From contig BGKB01000021.1 of NCBI GenBank assembly GCA_003116975.1, positions 434,001-498,000 of the forward strand: 64,000 nt of DNA, given 5' to 3'. Origin of the DNA: Aurantiochytrium sp. KH105 (lineage: Eukaryota > Sar > Bigyra > Thraustochytrida > Thraustochytriidae). Within the stretch, counting starts at the first letter, position 1. The number at the start of each line of letters is the position of its first letter. Below, piece by piece: positions 31,201 through 42,248 of the stretch. The translations under genes and the position numbers were made by a program. The notes beneath the pieces are model-generated. The model was not told the origin of the DNA. It searched no databases and saw only the letters and a program-made list of their open reading frames with translations.

Positions 31201-32637
31201 GAGCCGAGCCGAGCGCCAGCGCCACTGCTGCTGCCGCGCCAGCCGGGAAGTATCATTGGCGTGCCTTATCTTTCCTTTCTTTCTCGCCTTCGCTCCGCCG
31301 GACCAACCAGGGGAAGTATTCCTGCGCAAGTGCGCGTCAGCTGGCGCGGCACGCTGGTCGTGTCGCGCACGCTCGCGCTCGCAGCAGCTTAGCAGCTGCA
31401 GCTGCAGGCACGCGGCGGTTGCAGCTAGCTAGCTACAGCGCTGCGTTGGTGCGAGCGCCGAGGTGCGCGAGCTCGCATTGCAGTCTGTCGGTTGCAGTCG
31501 CTTTTGTGCAAAAAACACAACATAATGTAAAATGAAATAAGATGATAAACAAATACAAGTAAAGAACGAGCGCACGCAGCCCCCGTCGATCAATCTCCCG
31601 CGGCTGGTAGTGGTGTGGCTGGCTGGCTGCGGCTGCGACTGCCGCATTTCACGCGTGCGCGCGGGGTTGTCCATGCATGCGCCGGATCTTCCCTCGGTTG
31701 CGTCGGGTCGTGGCGCTGGGAAAAAAAGGGGTGGAAAAAGAACGAAACTTTCCGATACAGAAATCAAAGTAAGGAGAAAACAATGTTAATCACCAGGAAG
31801 AAGTGTGGCTCTCACGGTCGTCCATTTTCCAGCCACCGCTCTCTGCGACTGTGCCTGTGCACACAACCTACTGCTGCTTCTGCTGCTGCTGCTTCTCCTC
31901 CGTCCATCCATCCATCCATCCTTCCCTCCGTTCATCCTCTCCCGCCCGCTCAGGTCGTCCCTTTCCAAGCCCACGCAGAGAGGCAGCCTTGACCGACCGC
32001 CGCCTGCACCCGGTCTGCACTCCTGACTTCCAGCATCCTGTCCCAACCTGCCTGCGCGAACGGCGTAGCCAGTACAAGTCAAGAAAGAGGGCGGCAAAGC
32101 GAGCAAGCGAGCAGGCAAGCACGCCCGCCCGCCCGCACGCACGCAAGCAGGCAAGCCGCAGGCTCCGGCACGCCCGAGCGACATCCGCCTGCGTTATGAT
32201 TCCAAGTCCAGGCCGCATGTGTTTCCCGCAACAACACGTAGTTGGTCGTTCATTTCCATTTCCCGTCCTTTCATTTCCTGGCCGCGCTCCTCTCCCTCTC
32301 TCACCCTCTCGCCTCACCCTCTGTACCGCGTGCACTCACACGCGCTCTCTGAGTGACTCTCCCTCTCCCTCTCTCACCCTCTGGCGCGCACTGGGATCCC
32401 GGCCTCCTGTCCCCGGTCGCGCGCGCGACACGACTTCGCTGGAGCGATCGGCCGATCGATCGATCGATATCGATCGGTGGAGCGATCAATTCCGAAACCT
32501 CTACGGCTGCCCGCCCGCCAGATCCGCCGCGGTGCATCGCGACCCGCCGACGCGCAGCTCGCTGCAGACAGACCGCCCGCGAGACAGCAAGACAGCCAAG
32601 ACAGACAGCGTGTGAGCGAGCGAGCGAGGAGGTAAAG
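28206..32637. other. Gene-poor 4.4 kb region upstream of the first ACSBG gene
   Basis: I can support no gene. 28206-29300 has short open frames in several phases that may be more of the decayed TIR-like locus. 29300-30360 is unremarkable except for GCGGCT-type repeats at about 30195-30230. 30360-31430 is very GC-rich, with overlapping Arg/Ala/Ser frames on both strands. 31890-32160 has ATCC-type and AAGC/GCAA-type repeats. 32290-32480 has CTCTC tracts and a GATC run (about 32452-32472). The last 30 bp before the ATG at 32638 are GAGC repeats. Confidence 0.5.
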
Positions 32638-34980
32638 ATGCCCACCCCCGACGCCGCCGCGCCGGTGAACAAGCCGAGCGACTATGCCGTCTACCACGAG
32701 GAGGATGGCCCCTTCTGGACCGCCGAGTCCAGCGGCGCCTCGCGCGTGAACTTTAGCGAGACCGGCGTGGGCTCCGAGAGCGCCATTCCTGCGCTCACGC
32801 TCATTGACGTCTTCGAGAGGGCCGTCAAGCGCGGCGGCAACAGAATCGCCTTCCGCACGGAAAACATGCCCACGCTCCGCCGCGGCGAAGAACCTCCGGA
32901 GGCGCTCCCGCTCAAGGACTGGAAGTCCTGGACCTGGAAACAGTACAAGGCCGACGTCCACCGCATCGCCAGGGCTCTTATGGACCTCGGCGTGGAGCAG
33001 CACGACGCCCTCTCCATTTTTGGCTTCAACTCACCCGAATGGTTCCTTAGTGCCATCGGCGCCGTGCATGCAGGTGCCAAAATCGCCGGCATTTACCCCT
33101 CGGACACGCCCGCCCAGGTCCAGTTTAAGGCCTTTCACAGCGACACCGCTGTTGCCGTTGTCGAAAATGAGCAGTGCTTCAAAAAGTTCGCCGAGGTCGT
33201 CGAGGATCTTCCTTACCTCAAGGCCATCGTTTGCTGGGACTATGAAGCCACGGACATCACTCGCGAGGACGGCTCTGTAGTCGAGGTCCTCACCTTTGCC
33301 GAGTTTCTCAAGCGCGGCGACACCGTCGAGGAGGCCGCCCTTGACGAGCGCATCTCCAAGATCGAGCCTACCATGTGCTCTGCCCTTATCTACACCAGTG
33401 GTACCACTGGTCGCCCCAAGGCCGTAATGATGTCGCACGACAACCTCGTTTTTGAGGCCAGCGCCGTCGTCCCCAACCTCGGAGGAGCCTGCATGACCAA
33501 TGCCGAGGAGCGCATTCTCTCGTACCTGCCTCTCTCGCACGTCGCCGGTATGATGGTTGACATCGTGGCCCCCATCATTGCCACCGCCTTCCACAAGGGC
33601 CGCATCTGCGTCTGCTTTGCTCGCCCGTACGATCTGCGCGCCGGCACGCTGGGTCAGCGCCTCAATGTCGTGGAGCCCACCATCTTCCTTGGCGTGCCCC
33701 GTGTGTGGGAAAAGATTCAGGAAAAGCTCATGGCCGTCGGTGCCAAAACCACTGGTCTCAAGAAGAAGCTCTCTACGGCTGCCAAGAAGCGCGGTCTCGA
33801 GTTCCAGGAGGAGCAGCAAATCGGCCGCTCCGGTGCCAACCCCGGCTTTGGCCCCCTTGGCATCTACAAGAAGCTCCTCGGACTCATCAAGGGCAAGCTG
33901 GGCCTCTCCAAGTGCAAGTTTGCCTTTGCCGGTGCCGCGCCCATGACCCGCGAGACCCTTCAGTACTTTGGCGCGCTGAACATCAACGTTAACGAGGTCT
34001 ATGGCATGTCCGAGTGCTCCGGTGCCGTCACCTGGTCCACGGACAAGGCTCACGAGTGGGGCACTGTCGGTTATGAGATGCCCAGCTGCGAGGTCCGCGT
34101 CTTTAAGATTGCCGAGGACGGTACCAAGACCGAGTGCCCGCGCGCCGCCAACATTATGCACGCCACCGAGGAGGAGCAGGGCGAGGTCTGCTTCCGTGGC
34201 CGTAACATCATGATGGGCTACCTTGCCAACCCCAAGCTTGGCGACGATCACGTTGCCGAGATCGAGGAGAAGAACGCTGCCGCTATCGACTCCGAGGGCT
34301 GGCTTCACAGTGGTGACAAGGGCGCCATTTCTGCCCTTGGCATGCTCAAGATCACGGGTCGCTACAAGGAGCTCATTATTGGCGCCGGTGGCGAGAACGT
34401 TGCGCCCGTCCCTATCGAGGACGCCATCAAGGCGCGCATGCCTTTTGTCTCCAACGCCATGATGGTCGGAGATAAGCGCAAGTTCATGGCCGTCCTCCTC
34501 ACCCTCAAGACGGTTGGCGCCACGGGCGAGCTTCCTGGTACGAACAAGCTCATGGGCGCTGCCGCCGACTACGGTGAGACCATTGAGGATGCCTGCGACA
34601 ACGAGGCGCTCATTGACGAGATCACGACACAGCTCAAGGCGATCGGTGATGACGGCGATGTTACGCCCTCGAACGCGGCTCGCATCCAAAAGTTCACCAT
34701 TCTTCCGCTCGACTTTTCCGTCTCCACGGACGAACTCACGGCCACGCTCAAGCTCAAGCGCTCCGTGGTCGCAGACAAGTACGAAGACATCATCGAGGCC
34801 TTTTACGAGTCCAAGAGCGTTTTTGTGCCGTACTCGACCGTTGGCGCCTACGCCACGGGCGGCCCGGTCGACGACTCCATCGTCGATGGCTCCTTCAAGG
34901 GCGACTTTAGCATGATTGGCGACGATGATCCGGATCTTCAAAACGTCGATGTCCTCGAGGCGATTGACGAGGACAATTAG
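32638..34980 (+). CDS. ACSBG: Long-chain acyl-CoA synthetase, bubblegum (ACSBG) type, copy 1
   Basis: This is a 780-residue AMP-forming long/very-long-chain fatty acyl-CoA ligase that activates fatty acids for lipid synthesis or oxidation. The AMP-binding signature YTSGTTGRPKAVM begins near residue 252. It is followed by YLPLSHVAGMMVD, FLGVPRVWEKI, YGMSECSGA (about 455), GWLHSGDKG and GRYKELIIGAGGENVAP, which position the adenylate and the catalytic Lys region. The bubblegum type is chosen over ACSL1/FAA because of the DWKSWTWKQY and PRVWEKIQEKL segments. There is no signal peptide or membrane helix. The C-terminal tail is acidic (DDDPDLQN to EDN). Codon use is strongly biased to C-ending codons, suggesting high expression. 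Its paralogue lies 2.7 kb downstream in the same orientation. Confidence 0.95.
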   Translation: MPTPDAAAPVNKPSDYAVYHEEDGPFWTAESSGASRVNFSETGVGSESAIPALTLIDVFERAVKRGGNRIAFRTENMPTLRRGEEPPEALPLKDWKSWTWKQYKADVHRIARALMDLGVEQHDALSIFGFNSPEWFLSAIGAVHAGAKIAGIYPSDTPAQVQFKAFHSDTAVAVVENEQCFKKFAEVVEDLPYLKAIVCWDYEATDITREDGSVVEVLTFAEFLKRGDTVEEAALDERISKIEPTMCSALIYTSGTTGRPKAVMMSHDNLVFEASAVVPNLGGACMTNAEERILSYLPLSHVAGMMVDIVAPIIATAFHKGRICVCFARPYDLRAGTLGQRLNVVEPTIFLGVPRVWEKIQEKLMAVGAKTTGLKKKLSTAAKKRGLEFQEEQQIGRSGANPGFGPLGIYKKLLGLIKGKLGLSKCKFAFAGAAPMTRETLQYFGALNINVNEVYGMSECSGAVTWSTDKAHEWGTVGYEMPSCEVRVFKIAEDGTKTECPRAANIMHATEEEQGEVCFRGRNIMMGYLANPKLGDDHVAEIEEKNAAAIDSEGWLHSGDKGAISALGMLKITGRYKELIIGAGGENVAPVPIEDAIKARMPFVSNAMMVGDKRKFMAVLLTLKTVGATGELPGTNKLMGAAADYGETIEDACDNEALIDEITTQLKAIGDDGDVTPSNAARIQKFTILPLDFSVSTDELTATLKLKRSVVADKYEDIIEAFYESKSVFVPYSTVGAYATGGPVDDSIVDGSFKGDFSMIGDDDPDLQNVDVLEAIDEDN

Positions 34981-37691
34981 ATGTTGACGCCGCCCGATTC
35001 TTGCATGCACGCACGGTCGATCAATCCTCTGTGCTAGCCCAGCCCAGCTCCGCTCCGCTCGCTTCCGTTCATTTCATTTATACCACATGCGCGGAGCAGA
35101 CGAGGCCGTGGCCGCCTGCATCATCCCCTCTCTCCCCATTGTGTTTTCGAGATGTCCTCCTTGACACTCGTCGTATCCTTTTTTTTAATGATGTCTGTGG
35201 TTTTGGTTTTGCTTTCTTCTTCTTTTTCTGCTGCTTGCTCTGCTGCTGCTCTTTTAGGGAAAAAAAATGCTGAGCGCAGCCGGTCGATCGAAAATTTAAC
35301 CCCGCCGCGTATCTTGCTGCGGCTAGCTACAAGAAGCCGCTATTTTTCCAAACGCAGCCGCGACAGCAAGCTCATCACAAACAAGCAAACAAATAAATAA
35401 ATGTACAAACAAACAAATCATCAAACAAACCGCGTCCACCAAGTCTTGCCACAAGCTCCCTCCCTCGCCCCCCCCTTCCCTCGCTCCTTCCTTGCTTCCT
35501 TGCTTCCTTGACTCCTTCCTTCCCTCTTCTTCCGCCTGCGGCGCTGCCGGTCCAAATGCCGTGCACGTGCTGCGCTCGCTCCGCTCCGCTCTGCACTGCA
35601 CTGCTCGAGCGCGGCGCGTGCACTGCCTGCCACGCCTCTGGCGCTGCTCTGCCCTGCGCTGCGGCTGCGGCTGCGGCTGCGGCTGCGGCTGCGGCGCGCA
35701 ATTCCGACGCTGCGCGGCCGCGGCCGAGCGAGGTCCCCGGGCCCGCGGCGCGAGGCGCGGCGAAGCAACCGAGGCGAGGCAACGGAGGCGAGGAGAGCGC
35801 GTGTGCAGGCAGCTAGAGGCACTCGCTACTGCTACTAGTAGTGTAGTAGCGCAGCGAGGTCCCGGGCCTTGGCGTATCTTGGAAGCGGGCGGAGGAGACC
35901 CGGGACGTCGGCACGTCTTGGATCGCCGCGCCCGCCCGGCACCGCGCGCTCGGGTCGCTCGCTCTGCGCAAGCTGGCGTGCCGAGCCGAGGACGGAGTGA
36001 CGGATCTCTGGTCGGTTCGGACGGAATTTACTACATTGGCCGAGATGAGATGGTTCAAGGCATGCATGGCTCAGGCTGGGATAAATGGCAACATTTTTCA
36101 GAAAGCAACGCTCGGCGAGGACGCAGCGAGCGAGCGAGCGAGCCAAGACTGGAGCACAAGACATATGGCGGCCTTGCAGGGTTTGGCTTTTGATTGCTCC
36201 GTTTGGTTCTGTCGTTTGTTGTGTTGTTTCGATTGAATTGTGTTTGTCGATTTTTGTTCTTCATTCATTCGTGCCCAGGTGGACCAGGACGATCACAAGC
36301 TCGTCATCTCGTGCACCCGTCGCCGCGGTCGCGAGGGTCGAGCCCCGGGACCCTGTCTGCGGCGCAGCACCTGCGCAAGTGGCGCGCAAGGGCCGCGCCG
36401 CGGGATCCAGGCCGGCTGGGCGCCGGGCTGGTCCGGCCTGCCGTAGTGGCCGTGCCGCGACCCAACTCGGGACTTCGACCAAAATCCTGGCTCGCTCCCT
36501 TGCGCACGTGCGCGCGCAACCGCAAGCCGCCGTCGCGCCGCCATCTGGCTGGCTGCAGCGCCCTCCGCGGCGCGAGACCGAGGCCAAGGCCGAGACGAAG
36601 GTCGAGACGGCCGAGGCCTCGCGGCAGACACCCGCGCGCGCACGAAGGCGGCGAAAGAAAGAAGCTGCAGCGGGAGCGGCGAATTGGCGGCGCGTACGGC
36701 GGAGAAGAGGGGTACCCCGGCCGGGCCCTCGGCTACTTTTACTTACCGCACGCCGCGGGCGAGGTTCGCTCGCGGCCAGTCAAGTGCCGGCTGCGGCATG
36801 TCGGCACGCAGCGCCAGTCCGGTTCTCGCCGCCGCGGCTCGCTCGGACACGCGTCTCGGCCGCCTTGGAACTCGGGTCGACCTTGCCTAGGTTGCAGTTG
36901 CTCGCTTGGGTCGGGTTGACTCGCATCGCATCGCGACCTCGACCTCGACCTCGGCCTCGAGCACCACGACGACCTCGAGGAGGCCGACGAGGAGGAGGGG
37001 GCGGAGAAAGAACGTAGCCGGGCAGGCCGTCGTGGACTGTGTCCAATCAAGGTGGTCTTGAGCGCTTGTGCACGCATGGCGGAGGCGAGCCGCGGCCTCT
37101 ACTTCTTTGCAGGGGTGCCGGGTGAGGGGCTCTCCCACCCTCACAGTGTGAACGGAGGCTGGGAGTGCGTGCGCTAGTAGTAGCCACACCACTTCCGCGG
37201 TGGCATGGAGCTGGCCGATGGAGTTTGGTCTGCACGCACGCAACGCACGCACGCACGCACTGCACGTCTGACTGACAGAGTGATGGCATGACTGCACACG
37301 AGCGAGGAGTGAGGTACGTACGAGCAGCCCAGATTCTGCCGGCAGCAGCAGAGCGGCCCAGGCTGCACCGCACGCATAGCAGTGGAGTAGGGGAGGCGGG
37401 TGAGGCGAGCGACCGATAGCAAATAACAGAAGCAAATCTTTACGGCCGCACAAGAAGAAAATGGGAACTGTCGCAAGTGCTTCACGTCCCCACTTCCCTT
37501 TTTGGGGCTTGTTCTCTCTTATCCCGAGCAGCCCGAATGGCAGGCAGGCAGGTAGGTGAGCAAGCAAAGCAAGAAGTAACTGAGCGAGCGAGCGAGCAAA
37601 ACTGAAACCCGAGCAACAACCGATCGACCTGGGAAAAAGGCAAAGTACACGTCCGCGGGACAACAGTACAACTCAATACAGAACAGCGAGA
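34981..37691. other. Repeat-rich spacer between the two ACSBG genes
   Basis: No gene is supported over 2.7 kb. It contains T-rich tracts (about 35170-35235), AAAC/AAAT repeats (about 35380-35425), CTTCC tracts (about 35460-35525), a TGCGGC hexanucleotide run (35658-35698) and GAGC runs (about 36127-36141). A long GC-rich zone (36290-37020) and another GAGC run at about 37583-37598, 95 bp before the next ATG, complete it. Open frames here are Arg/Ala-rich low complexity. Confidence 0.6.
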
Positions 37692-40055
37692 ATGCCGAAA
37701 CCTCTGGAAACAGCCCCGGCCAACGAACCGTCAGACTACGTTGTGTACAACGAGAGCGATGGCCCCTTTTGGAACTGCGAAAAGGATGCAGTAGCCAACA
37801 TTCGCTATTCGGAGACCGGCGTCGGTTCTGCCGAGCAGTGCCCCTCCAAGACCCTCATCGAGCTCTTTGATCAGGCCGTCGCAAAGCGTGGAAACAAGGT
37901 CGTTATCCGCACGGAGAACCTCCCGCCTCTTGCCCCTGGCCAGGAGCCACCGGCTGCTCTGCCCCGCAACCAGTGGAAGTCTTGGACCTTTAAGCAGTAC
38001 CGTACTGTCGTTCACAATGTCGCCAAGGCCTTTATGGACCTCGGCCTCGAGCAGCACGACACCGTCTCGGTCTTTGGCTTTAATGCGCCAGAGTGGTTCT
38101 TCGCCGCACTCGGCGCCATTCACGCCGGCGGCAAGGTCGCCGGCATCTACCCCTCCGACACAGCAGAGCAGGTCCAGTTCAAGGCCTTCCACAGCGACAC
38201 GGCCGTCGCGGTTGTGGAGAACAAGCTTTGCTTTGACAAATTCAAGTCCGTCGTCGAGGACCTTCCCTACCTCAAGGCCATCGTCTGCTGGGCTTACGAT
38301 GGCGGCAGTGACATCACCCGCGAAGATGGCTCCGTGGTCAACGTCCTCACCTTTTCGGACCTCGTCGCCCTCGGCAAGACTGTCGAACAGGGTGCCCTCG
38401 AGGACCGCATTGCCAAAATCGAGCCCGGCATGTGCGCTGCACTCATTTACACGAGCGGTACCACGGGCCGCCCCAAGGCAGTCATGATCTCGCACGACAA
38501 CTTGGTCTTCGAGTCTGCCTCCGTGCTTCCCTACTCGGGCGCGGTGGGCAAGTCCAATGAAGAAGAGCGTCTGATTTCGTACCTGCCGCTCTCACACGTT
38601 GCCGGCATGATGGTCGACATTGTCTGCCCCATTCTCATGAGCGCGACAATGAAGGGCTGGTGCTCGGTGAACTTTGCGCGACCCTACGATCTCAAGCGCG
38701 GCACCCTCGGTCAGCGTCTCGGCGCTGTCGAGCCGACCTTCTTCCTCGGCGTGCCCCGCGTCTGGGAAAAAATTGCCGAAAAGCTCAAGGCTGTCGGCGC
38801 CCAAACCACTGGCCTCAAAAAGAAGCTCTCCACCACCGCCAAGAAGAAGGGCCTCGAGCACCAGCTCGCCCTTCAGCTCGGCGGATCCGGCAAGAGCCCC
38901 AGCTATGGCCCCCTTGGCATTTACAAAAAGCTTCTCGGTCTCATCAAGGGCAAGCTGGGCCTCTCCAAGTGCAAGTTCGCCTTTGCCGGCGCTGCGCCCA
39001 TGACTCGCGAGACCCTCATGTACTTTGGTGCCCTTGGCATTAACATCAACGAGGTCTACGGCATGTCTGAGTGCACGGGCGCCACGACTTGGTCCTTTGA
39101 TGATGCCCACGAGTGGAGCACCGTCGGCTTTGAGCTGCCCGGCAGCGAAGTCCGCGTCTTCAGGGTTGCCGAGGACGGTACCAAGACCGAGTGCCCACGC
39201 ACAGACAACATTCTTCACGCCTCCGAGGAGGAACAGGGCGAAATCTGCTTCCGTGGTCGCCACATCATGATGGGCTACCTTGCCAATCCCAAGCTCGGCG
39301 ACGACCATGTCGCCGAGATCGAGGAGAAGAATGCAGCGACCATCGACTCCGAGGGATGGCTCCACAGTGGTGACAAGGGTGCCATCTCCACGCGTGGCAT
39401 GGTCAAGATCACTGGCCGCTACAAGGAGCTCATCATTGGTGCTGGTGGCGAGAACGTGGCGCCCGTACCCATTGAGGACGCCATCAAGGCGCGCATGCCT
39501 TTTGTTTCCAACGCCATGATGGTCGGCGACAGGCGCAAGTTCATGGCCGTCCTGCTCACCCTCAAGACGCAGGGTGCCACGGGAGAGCTCCCTGGCACCT
39601 CGGCGCTCGACGGACCTGCCAAGGAGTATGGAGAGACCATTGAGGATGCCTGCAACAACGAAGCGCTCATTGAGGAGATCACGCAGCAGCTCAAGGAGAT
39701 TGGTGATGATGGCGATGTCACCCCCTCCAACGCAGCTCGTATCCAAAAGTTCACCATTCTTCCGCTCGACTTTTCCGTCGCCACCGACGAGCTCACCGCC
39801 ACGCTCAAGCTCAAGCGTTCGGTGGTTGCAGACAAGTACGACGACATCATTGAGACCTTTTACGAGTCCAAGAGCGTTTTTGTGCCGTACTCTACCGTCG
39901 GCTCGTACGATGTCAAGGGCGAGGCGGACGCGGAGCCCCAGGGCTCTTTCAAGGCAGCCGGTAACCTCGATCTTGCCGCCGAGGACGATGACGAGGACGA
40001 GAGCGAGGATTTTGCCCACGACGAGGAGGACAACCGTGCAGAGGTTCTCGCCTGA
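37692..40055 (+). CDS. ACSBG: Long-chain acyl-CoA synthetase, bubblegum (ACSBG) type, copy 2
   Basis: This is a 787-residue paralogue of the gene at 32638, collinear and highly similar along its whole length. It shares the N-terminal NEPSDYVVYNESDGPFW block and the AMP signature YTSGTTGRPKAVM (from about 253). YGMSECTGATTW and GRYKELIIGAGGENVAP are also shared, so the same reaction is expected. Differences cluster in the N-terminal 20 residues, around the GKTVEQG linker, and in the acidic C-terminus. That tail is longer and more Asp/Glu-rich (AEDDDEDESEDF) than in copy 1. The intergenic DNA between the copies is not similar, so the duplication is not recent. Substrate chain length cannot be read from sequence. 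Confidence 0.95.
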   Translation: MPKPLETAPANEPSDYVVYNESDGPFWNCEKDAVANIRYSETGVGSAEQCPSKTLIELFDQAVAKRGNKVVIRTENLPPLAPGQEPPAALPRNQWKSWTFKQYRTVVHNVAKAFMDLGLEQHDTVSVFGFNAPEWFFAALGAIHAGGKVAGIYPSDTAEQVQFKAFHSDTAVAVVENKLCFDKFKSVVEDLPYLKAIVCWAYDGGSDITREDGSVVNVLTFSDLVALGKTVEQGALEDRIAKIEPGMCAALIYTSGTTGRPKAVMISHDNLVFESASVLPYSGAVGKSNEEERLISYLPLSHVAGMMVDIVCPILMSATMKGWCSVNFARPYDLKRGTLGQRLGAVEPTFFLGVPRVWEKIAEKLKAVGAQTTGLKKKLSTTAKKKGLEHQLALQLGGSGKSPSYGPLGIYKKLLGLIKGKLGLSKCKFAFAGAAPMTRETLMYFGALGININEVYGMSECTGATTWSFDDAHEWSTVGFELPGSEVRVFRVAEDGTKTECPRTDNILHASEEEQGEICFRGRHIMMGYLANPKLGDDHVAEIEEKNAATIDSEGWLHSGDKGAISTRGMVKITGRYKELIIGAGGENVAPVPIEDAIKARMPFVSNAMMVGDRRKFMAVLLTLKTQGATGELPGTSALDGPAKEYGETIEDACNNEALIEEITQQLKEIGDDGDVTPSNAARIQKFTILPLDFSVATDELTATLKLKRSVVADKYDDIIETFYESKSVFVPYSTVGSYDVKGEADAEPQGSFKAAGNLDLAAEDDDEDESEDFAHDEEDNRAEVLA

Positions 40056-40362
40056 TTGCAGTCGTCCCAACCATCATCAGCAGCGCGTGCTTTGCTTGTG
40101 TTTCTCTTGTGCATAGTCAACCCGCCGATACATATTATTTTACTTGTGTTTCTCTTTTTATCATTCTGTCCAGCGCGTGTGCCTTGTGATCCTCTCTCGT
40201 TACTACATAAAGTCTTTTCCCAAATGAATGCCCCCTGGCGACGGTCTTGCTGAACACACTTTGAGTCCAATCAACAATGCAAGTTTGTCCGCTACAATCT
40301 CTTTTTGAATGACTGACTGAATGGCAAAATTTTAAAAAACACAACGAAGCCCACAATTATCG
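40056..40362. other. Convergent 3' flanks
   Basis: This is AT-richer sequence between ACSBG copy 2 and the minus-strand gene ending at 40363. It is likely 3' UTRs with no gene. Confidence 0.6.
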
Positions 40363-41337
40363 TCAAAAGTCTTTGGAGATTGCGTCCGAATAGGTTTGAC
40401 CCAAACTGACAATCTCGTACGCCACAGGTGATACTTGTAGCGCATGAACAAGACGCGCCATTCCACTACTTTCTTCGCAACGTTCGTCGAAAAGATCAAG
40501 CGAGCGCGGACCTCCGTGAATAGCCAGATCCTTGCGTTCAGCGTTGGGAAGTCGATGTGGTTCCCAAAGATGCAAGTCTTCGGCACACCACTTTTCTCGA
40601 CGCGCGCGATCCACTTTGGTTTCTAATTCGCGAATTTCACTCCGCAGGCGCTCTTTTACAAAATAAGCTTCGCGGTGTTTGCGCGCAGCACGTTTGCGCA
40701 TCTCCAAATTGTGACGCTGATACATATCCATTGCCGCCGCACCATAGTAGAGACTCTTTAGGTTCTCGAAGCTGTCAAAGTCCTTCACGGGCTCTATCAG
40801 CTTGTCAATGTCCGCCTTTAGCAACTTTTTATCTCTTCGCGTGCGTTTACCCGGATATCGGGCCTCCATGGAATCCACATTTCGGCTTTCAAAACGCGAA
40901 ATCAAGACTTTTCGGATGCGCTCAAGCTCAAATATACTGTCCTTGGCATCAACCCGGCGTAAAAGCTTGTCGCAATCTTTCCAGTGCTGGTCCAGCGCTT
41001 TGTTCAGGCCCAGTTCCATGACGCATTTCTCTCGCAGCTCGGCCATTTTGGCATCCTTCTTCTTCTTGGCCTCTTTCCATGGATTGGTCAGCAGGAGTTG
41101 ATGCACTCGTCTTTTCAAGGCTGCTACCTTGCGTGCTGCCGTTGCAGTCGGTAAAAGCGCTTTTTTTCTTTTTCTTTGAGCTGCATGGTCGTCTTCATCA
41201 TCGTTGCCATCTTCTTGCTTTTCCTCGATATTCGTCGCCCTGGCCCCATTTTCGTTAGCATGCAACACGCTGGGAGCTTGTTGTGGAGGTCTTGGCGTCG
41301 GGGCCAGCTCTCCCGGAACGACCGCCGGCGTCGGCAT
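40363..41337 (-). CDS. Unknown basic helical protein
   Basis: This is a 324-residue protein. The ATG at 41337 is chosen because the upstream start is TTG. Residues 1-50 are Pro/Ala-rich and then acidic (QEDGNDDEDD). Residues 55-100 are strongly basic (QRKRKKALLP, ARKVAALKRRVHQ, KEAKKKKDAK), compatible with a nuclear or RNA-associated protein. The rest is charged helix, with a likely coiled coil at about 210-250 (RHNLEMRKRAARKHREAYFVKERL). No signal peptide, membrane segment or known domain is seen. I do not recognise the family. It is real on grounds of a long unbiased frame. Confidence 0.65.
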   Translation of the reverse strand: MPTPAVVPGELAPTPRPPQQAPSVLHANENGARATNIEEKQEDGNDDEDDHAAQRKRKKALLPTATAARKVAALKRRVHQLLLTNPWKEAKKKKDAKMAELREKCVMELGLNKALDQHWKDCDKLLRRVDAKDSIFELERIRKVLISRFESRNVDSMEARYPGKRTRRDKKLLKADIDKLIEPVKDFDSFENLKSLYYGAAAMDMYQRHNLEMRKRAARKHREAYFVKERLRSEIRELETKVDRARREKWCAEDLHLWEPHRLPNAERKDLAIHGGPRSLDLFDERCEESSGMARLVHALQVSPVAYEIVSLGQTYSDAISKDF

Positions 41338-41870
41338 CTTTCGCAACTGCAACTACCCTCCCTCGCGCGTGAGCGGGCGGGGCTAGAGGAAAAGAGACCC
41401 TTACAAAGACCTGCGCCTTGCAAACGAGACGCTGGATGCCTGGAGCACGAGCGCTCAAGCCCATGAGACTGGTCATCTTGCTTGGGTATACTAGTAAACA
41501 TTAAAGATGCTGGTCAGAACTTCGCATTATGGTCTAACGGAACTTTTTAAAGGCCTATATGCCAACAAAAATGACCTGAGTCCCAGTCAGCCGCTTGGTA
41601 TTCCTTTGGTCTGTGCGCATATAAGGTTTAAACAGCTGCATGCAAGATACCGAGATATTTGGCTTGACACAGCGATTTTTTTCGGTAAGATCGAGATGCC
41701 GCATGCAGGAGAAGAACCAAAGATTTCTCTTTTTGCTTTTATTATTTCTCACTGCTCGCGATCATCCGCCATGGTATGCAGAATTTACGCGTTACTCGCG
41801 ATGTACCCAATACAGCAGCGAATTCTTTTCGGAATGCCAGATCGTATCGTCATTGTCGTGCTCGTGACCA
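41338..41870. other. Divergent 5' region
   Basis: This lies upstream of the minus-strand gene at 41337 and of the small plus-strand frame at 41871. It is AT-rich after 41490. A longer plus-strand frame spans it in another phase but lacks coding character. No clear element is seen. Confidence 0.45.
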
Positions 41871-42248
41871 ATGTCAGCGCTTCTAGAGCATCTTCTCCAA
41901 TCTATCGCAGCTTCTCCAGATGCACTTCAAAACGCAAGCGGTGGAACAAGAAAGCGCAAGAATGGGCGTCAGGAGAACCTTTCTTCCCGCGTCGAGAACC
42001 TCATAATTTGGTTTCACAGTCCCGTGCAGTGCCGAGAGGCCTTTTACAACCTCACGGTTGCTTCCAAGGCCCTGAAGAAACGTCAAGAACAGCTCGCGAA
42101 AATGCAGACCGAGCTCGTTGGCAAAGGAGCTGCCGGTGCGGCCGTGGTCAAGTCTGCCAAAGAGCGTCTCGTGCATCTTTCCGAGTCGCCTCTTCAAGGA
42201 GAATCGATGGCAGACCTCGCTACGGCTGCGAGCTCTGCAGTGGCCTGA
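41871..42248 (+). CDS. Small hypothetical protein, possibly a gene fragment
   Basis: This is a 125-residue frame from the ATG at 41871. It is basic near residues 27-33 (RKRKNGR), then a charged helix (FYNLTVASKALKKRQEQLAKMQTEL) and an Ala/Ser-rich end. The helical part loosely recalls the last helices of sorting-nexin BAR domains, so it could be the 3' exon of a longer or truncated gene. I could not find upstream exons. It converges on the ROCO-TIR gene, with about 395 bp between the stops. Confidence 0.35.
   Translation: MSALLEHLLQSIAASPDALQNASGGTRKRKNGRQENLSSRVENLIIWFHSPVQCREAFYNLTVASKALKKRQEQLAKMQTELVGKGAAGAAVVKSAKERLVHLSESPLQGESMADLATAASSAVA

Noticed and set aside
30358-31432. Overlapping plus-strand open frames of 210-260 codons
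   Set aside because: There are several frames on both strands at once in very GC-rich DNA, with no conserved motif and no believable splice structure.
33031-35010. Long minus-strand open frame opposite ACSBG copy 1 (and a similar one at 38592-40070)
   Set aside because: The same shadow appears opposite both paralogues, as expected from their shared codon bias, and has no domain of its own.
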